This document shows positions 6,208 to 7,016 of a DNA stretch of 7,016 nucleotides, one piece after another. The position numbers and the translations under genes were made by a program. The DNA lies in the NCBI GenBank assembly GCA_041485905.1, contig JBGPKK010000230.1, positions 1 through 7,016 of the forward strand, written 5' to 3'. The notes under the pieces are model-generated. The model worked only from the letters and a program-made list of their open reading frames with translations, made no database searches and was not told where the DNA came from. Source of the DNA: JAHFUI01 sp041485905 (GTDB taxonomy: Bacteria > Acidobacteriota > Vicinamibacteria > Vicinamibacterales > CAVVIG01). How positions within the stretch are numbered: position 1 is the stretch's first letter; each line of letters opens with the position of its first letter.

Positions 6208-6213
6208 ATTATA
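6208..6213 (-). promoter_or_regulatory. Consensus -10 box upstream of the kinase gene
   Basis: The minus strand reads TATAAT, a perfect sigma-70 -10 hexamer, in the 45-nt gap between the glycosyltransferase stop and the kinase ATG, ending 21 nt before the start codon. No -35 match is seen at 16-19 nt. The implied leader is about 15 nt long with no Shine-Dalgarno. It suggests the kinase can be transcribed independently of the gene upstream. Confidence 0.5.
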
Positions 6214-6231
6214 AGCGCGTCTTCGTGGTTT

Positions 6232-6981
6232 CTATCCTGTCTCCCGGATCTCCGCGATCTCGTAGAGCCCTGACGTATCCGTGTTCGGATCGATGGCCTG
6301 CTGCATCAGCACGCGGAGCTGCGAGAGATCCGCAACCACCCGGAACGTCCGCGACAAGCCGTACTTCGATCGTCCGTGTTGCCGTGGACGATGATTCACC
6401 TCGACCTCGGCCACGCGTCCACCCAGCTGACTTGCCAGCGCCGGTAGATAGCGGTGCATGCCCGGCCGCAGCCGGAGCGGCTGCACCACCGAGGCGCGAT
6501 ACACCTTCAGCGAGCATCCGTTGTCGTGCAGCCGTACGCCGCTGACCACGCCGAGCAGCCAGTTCGCGACGGCCGAAGGGAGATGGCGCGTCAGGAAATT
6601 GTCCTTCCGCTTTTTTCGCCAGCCGCTGACGATGTCCTTCCGCCGGGCCAGCGTCAGCATGGCCGGGATGTCATGCGGATCGTTCTGCAGATCGCCGTCG
6701 AGCGTCACGATGTACTGGCCGCGGGCGTGGGCAAACCCCGCGGCAAACGCCGCGGTCTGGCCGAAGTTCCGCGTAAAGCGAATCACCCTGACCTCCGGAT
6801 CCCGCGCCTGCAGCTCCGCCAGCTTCCGGAACGTGCCGTCCGTACTGCCATCGTCAACGAGGATGATTTCGAACGACACGGCGAGCTGCGAAAGTACGCC
6901 CGTCAGCTCCTCGTAAAGCGGGACGACGTTCTCCTCTTCGTCGCGAAGGGGAATGACGATGGAGACTTCGGGATCGACCAA
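6232..6981 (-). CDS. Family 2 glycosyltransferase, polyprenyl-phosphate sugar synthase type, lacking membrane anchor
   Basis: The 249-residue protein has a GT-A fold of the GT2 family and should transfer a sugar from a nucleotide sugar, probably to a polyprenyl phosphate, for cell-envelope glycans. Motifs: VSIVIPLRDEEENV (6-19), VDDGSTDGT (42-50) for nucleotide binding, RNFGQTAAFAAGF (71-83), DGDLQNDP (95-102) with the metal-binding D-x-D, and HGRSKYG (202-208) near the acceptor site. Related DPM1/GtrB/ArnC-like enzymes continue after SKYGLSRTxR into one or two membrane helices. This one ends after a polar 30-residue tail, so it is either soluble or C-terminally shortened. The start is TTG at 6981, the first plausible start before the catalytic core; the frame stays open to the window edge, so an upstream start is possible. 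The kinase gene lies 45 nt downstream on the same strand. Donor and acceptor are unknown. Confidence 0.88.
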   Translation of the reverse strand: MVDPEVSIVIPLRDEEENVVPLYEELTGVLSQLAVSFEIILVDDGSTDGTFRKLAELQARDPEVRVIRFTRNFGQTAAFAAGFAHARGQYIVTLDGDLQNDPHDIPAMLTLARRKDIVSGWRKKRKDNFLTRHLPSAVANWLLGVVSGVRLHDNGCSLKVYRASVVQPLRLRPGMHRYLPALASQLGGRVAEVEVNHRPRQHGRSKYGLSRTFRVVADLSQLRVLMQQAIDPNTDTSGLYEIAEIRETG

Positions 6982-7006
6982 TGCTGAATCTCGAATGTCG
7001 AATGCT
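6979..7006. repeat. Degenerate 7-bp tandem repeat overlapping the glycosyltransferase start
   Basis: Plus-strand units CAATGCT (6979-6985), GAATCTC (6986-6992), GAATGTC (6993-6999) and GAATGCT (7000-7006) share the core AATNNY. The first unit contains the complement of the TTG start codon. The array is close to the window edge and may continue beyond it. Confidence 0.55.
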
Positions 7007-7016
7007 ACTTGCGCCG

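Noticed and set aside
1..7016. CRISPR arrays, tRNA or rRNA genes, insertion sequences
   Set aside because: No spaced direct repeats, cloverleaf-like sequence, rRNA motif or transposase coding was recognised on reading either strand.

Overview
The window is GC-rich, tightly packed bacterial DNA. It carries an outer-membrane-type barrel protein with a signal peptide, so the host is probably Gram-negative. It also carries a serine/threonine kinase fused through one membrane helix to a PD40/TolB-like propeller. That architecture, with the N-terminus MALTPGVRLGPYEIL, is very common in Acidobacteriota, especially Vicinamibacteria-like soil lineages. The assignment is an inference from gene content only.

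Layout: positions 1-2470 hold a compact minus-strand operon, transcribed right to left: ttcA (tRNA 2-thiocytidine synthetase), dtd (D-aminoacyl-tRNA deacylase), a secreted beta-barrel protein, and the start of dapF (diaminopimelate epimerase family, cut by the window edge). Junctions are a 1-nt gap, a 2-nt gap and a 1-nt TGATG overlap, so translation is probably coupled. Two genes act on tRNA and the last belongs to lysine/peptidoglycan precursor synthesis. The DapF protein has Ser where the first catalytic Cys is expected.

Positions 2471-2667 are a divergent promoter region. On its right-hand side it contains three back-to-back dyad symmetries ending at the start of a plus-strand toxin-antitoxin pair, vapB-vapC (2668-3334, 20-nt overlap). 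The last dyad encloses the Shine-Dalgarno of vapB. A 32-nt gap made almost wholly of a degenerate 9-bp tandem repeat separates vapC from the convergent kinase gene.

Positions 3367-6186 (minus) encode the 939-residue kinase. Its coding sequence contains two related palindrome-bearing segments, 4469-4507 and 5820-5852, in the same orientation. Each adds about 12 residues at a place where relatives are expected to be continuous. They are read in different frames, yet both are multiples of three. This resembles a small mobile palindromic element that inserts in frame in coding DNA, as Rickettsia palindromic elements do, and is the most unusual signal here.

Positions 6232-6981 (minus) encode a family 2 glycosyltransferase of the dolichyl/undecaprenyl-phosphate sugar synthase type. 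It lacks the usual C-terminal membrane helices and starts at TTG inside a degenerate 7-bp repeat at the right edge. A consensus TATAAT lies in the 45-nt gap between it and the kinase.
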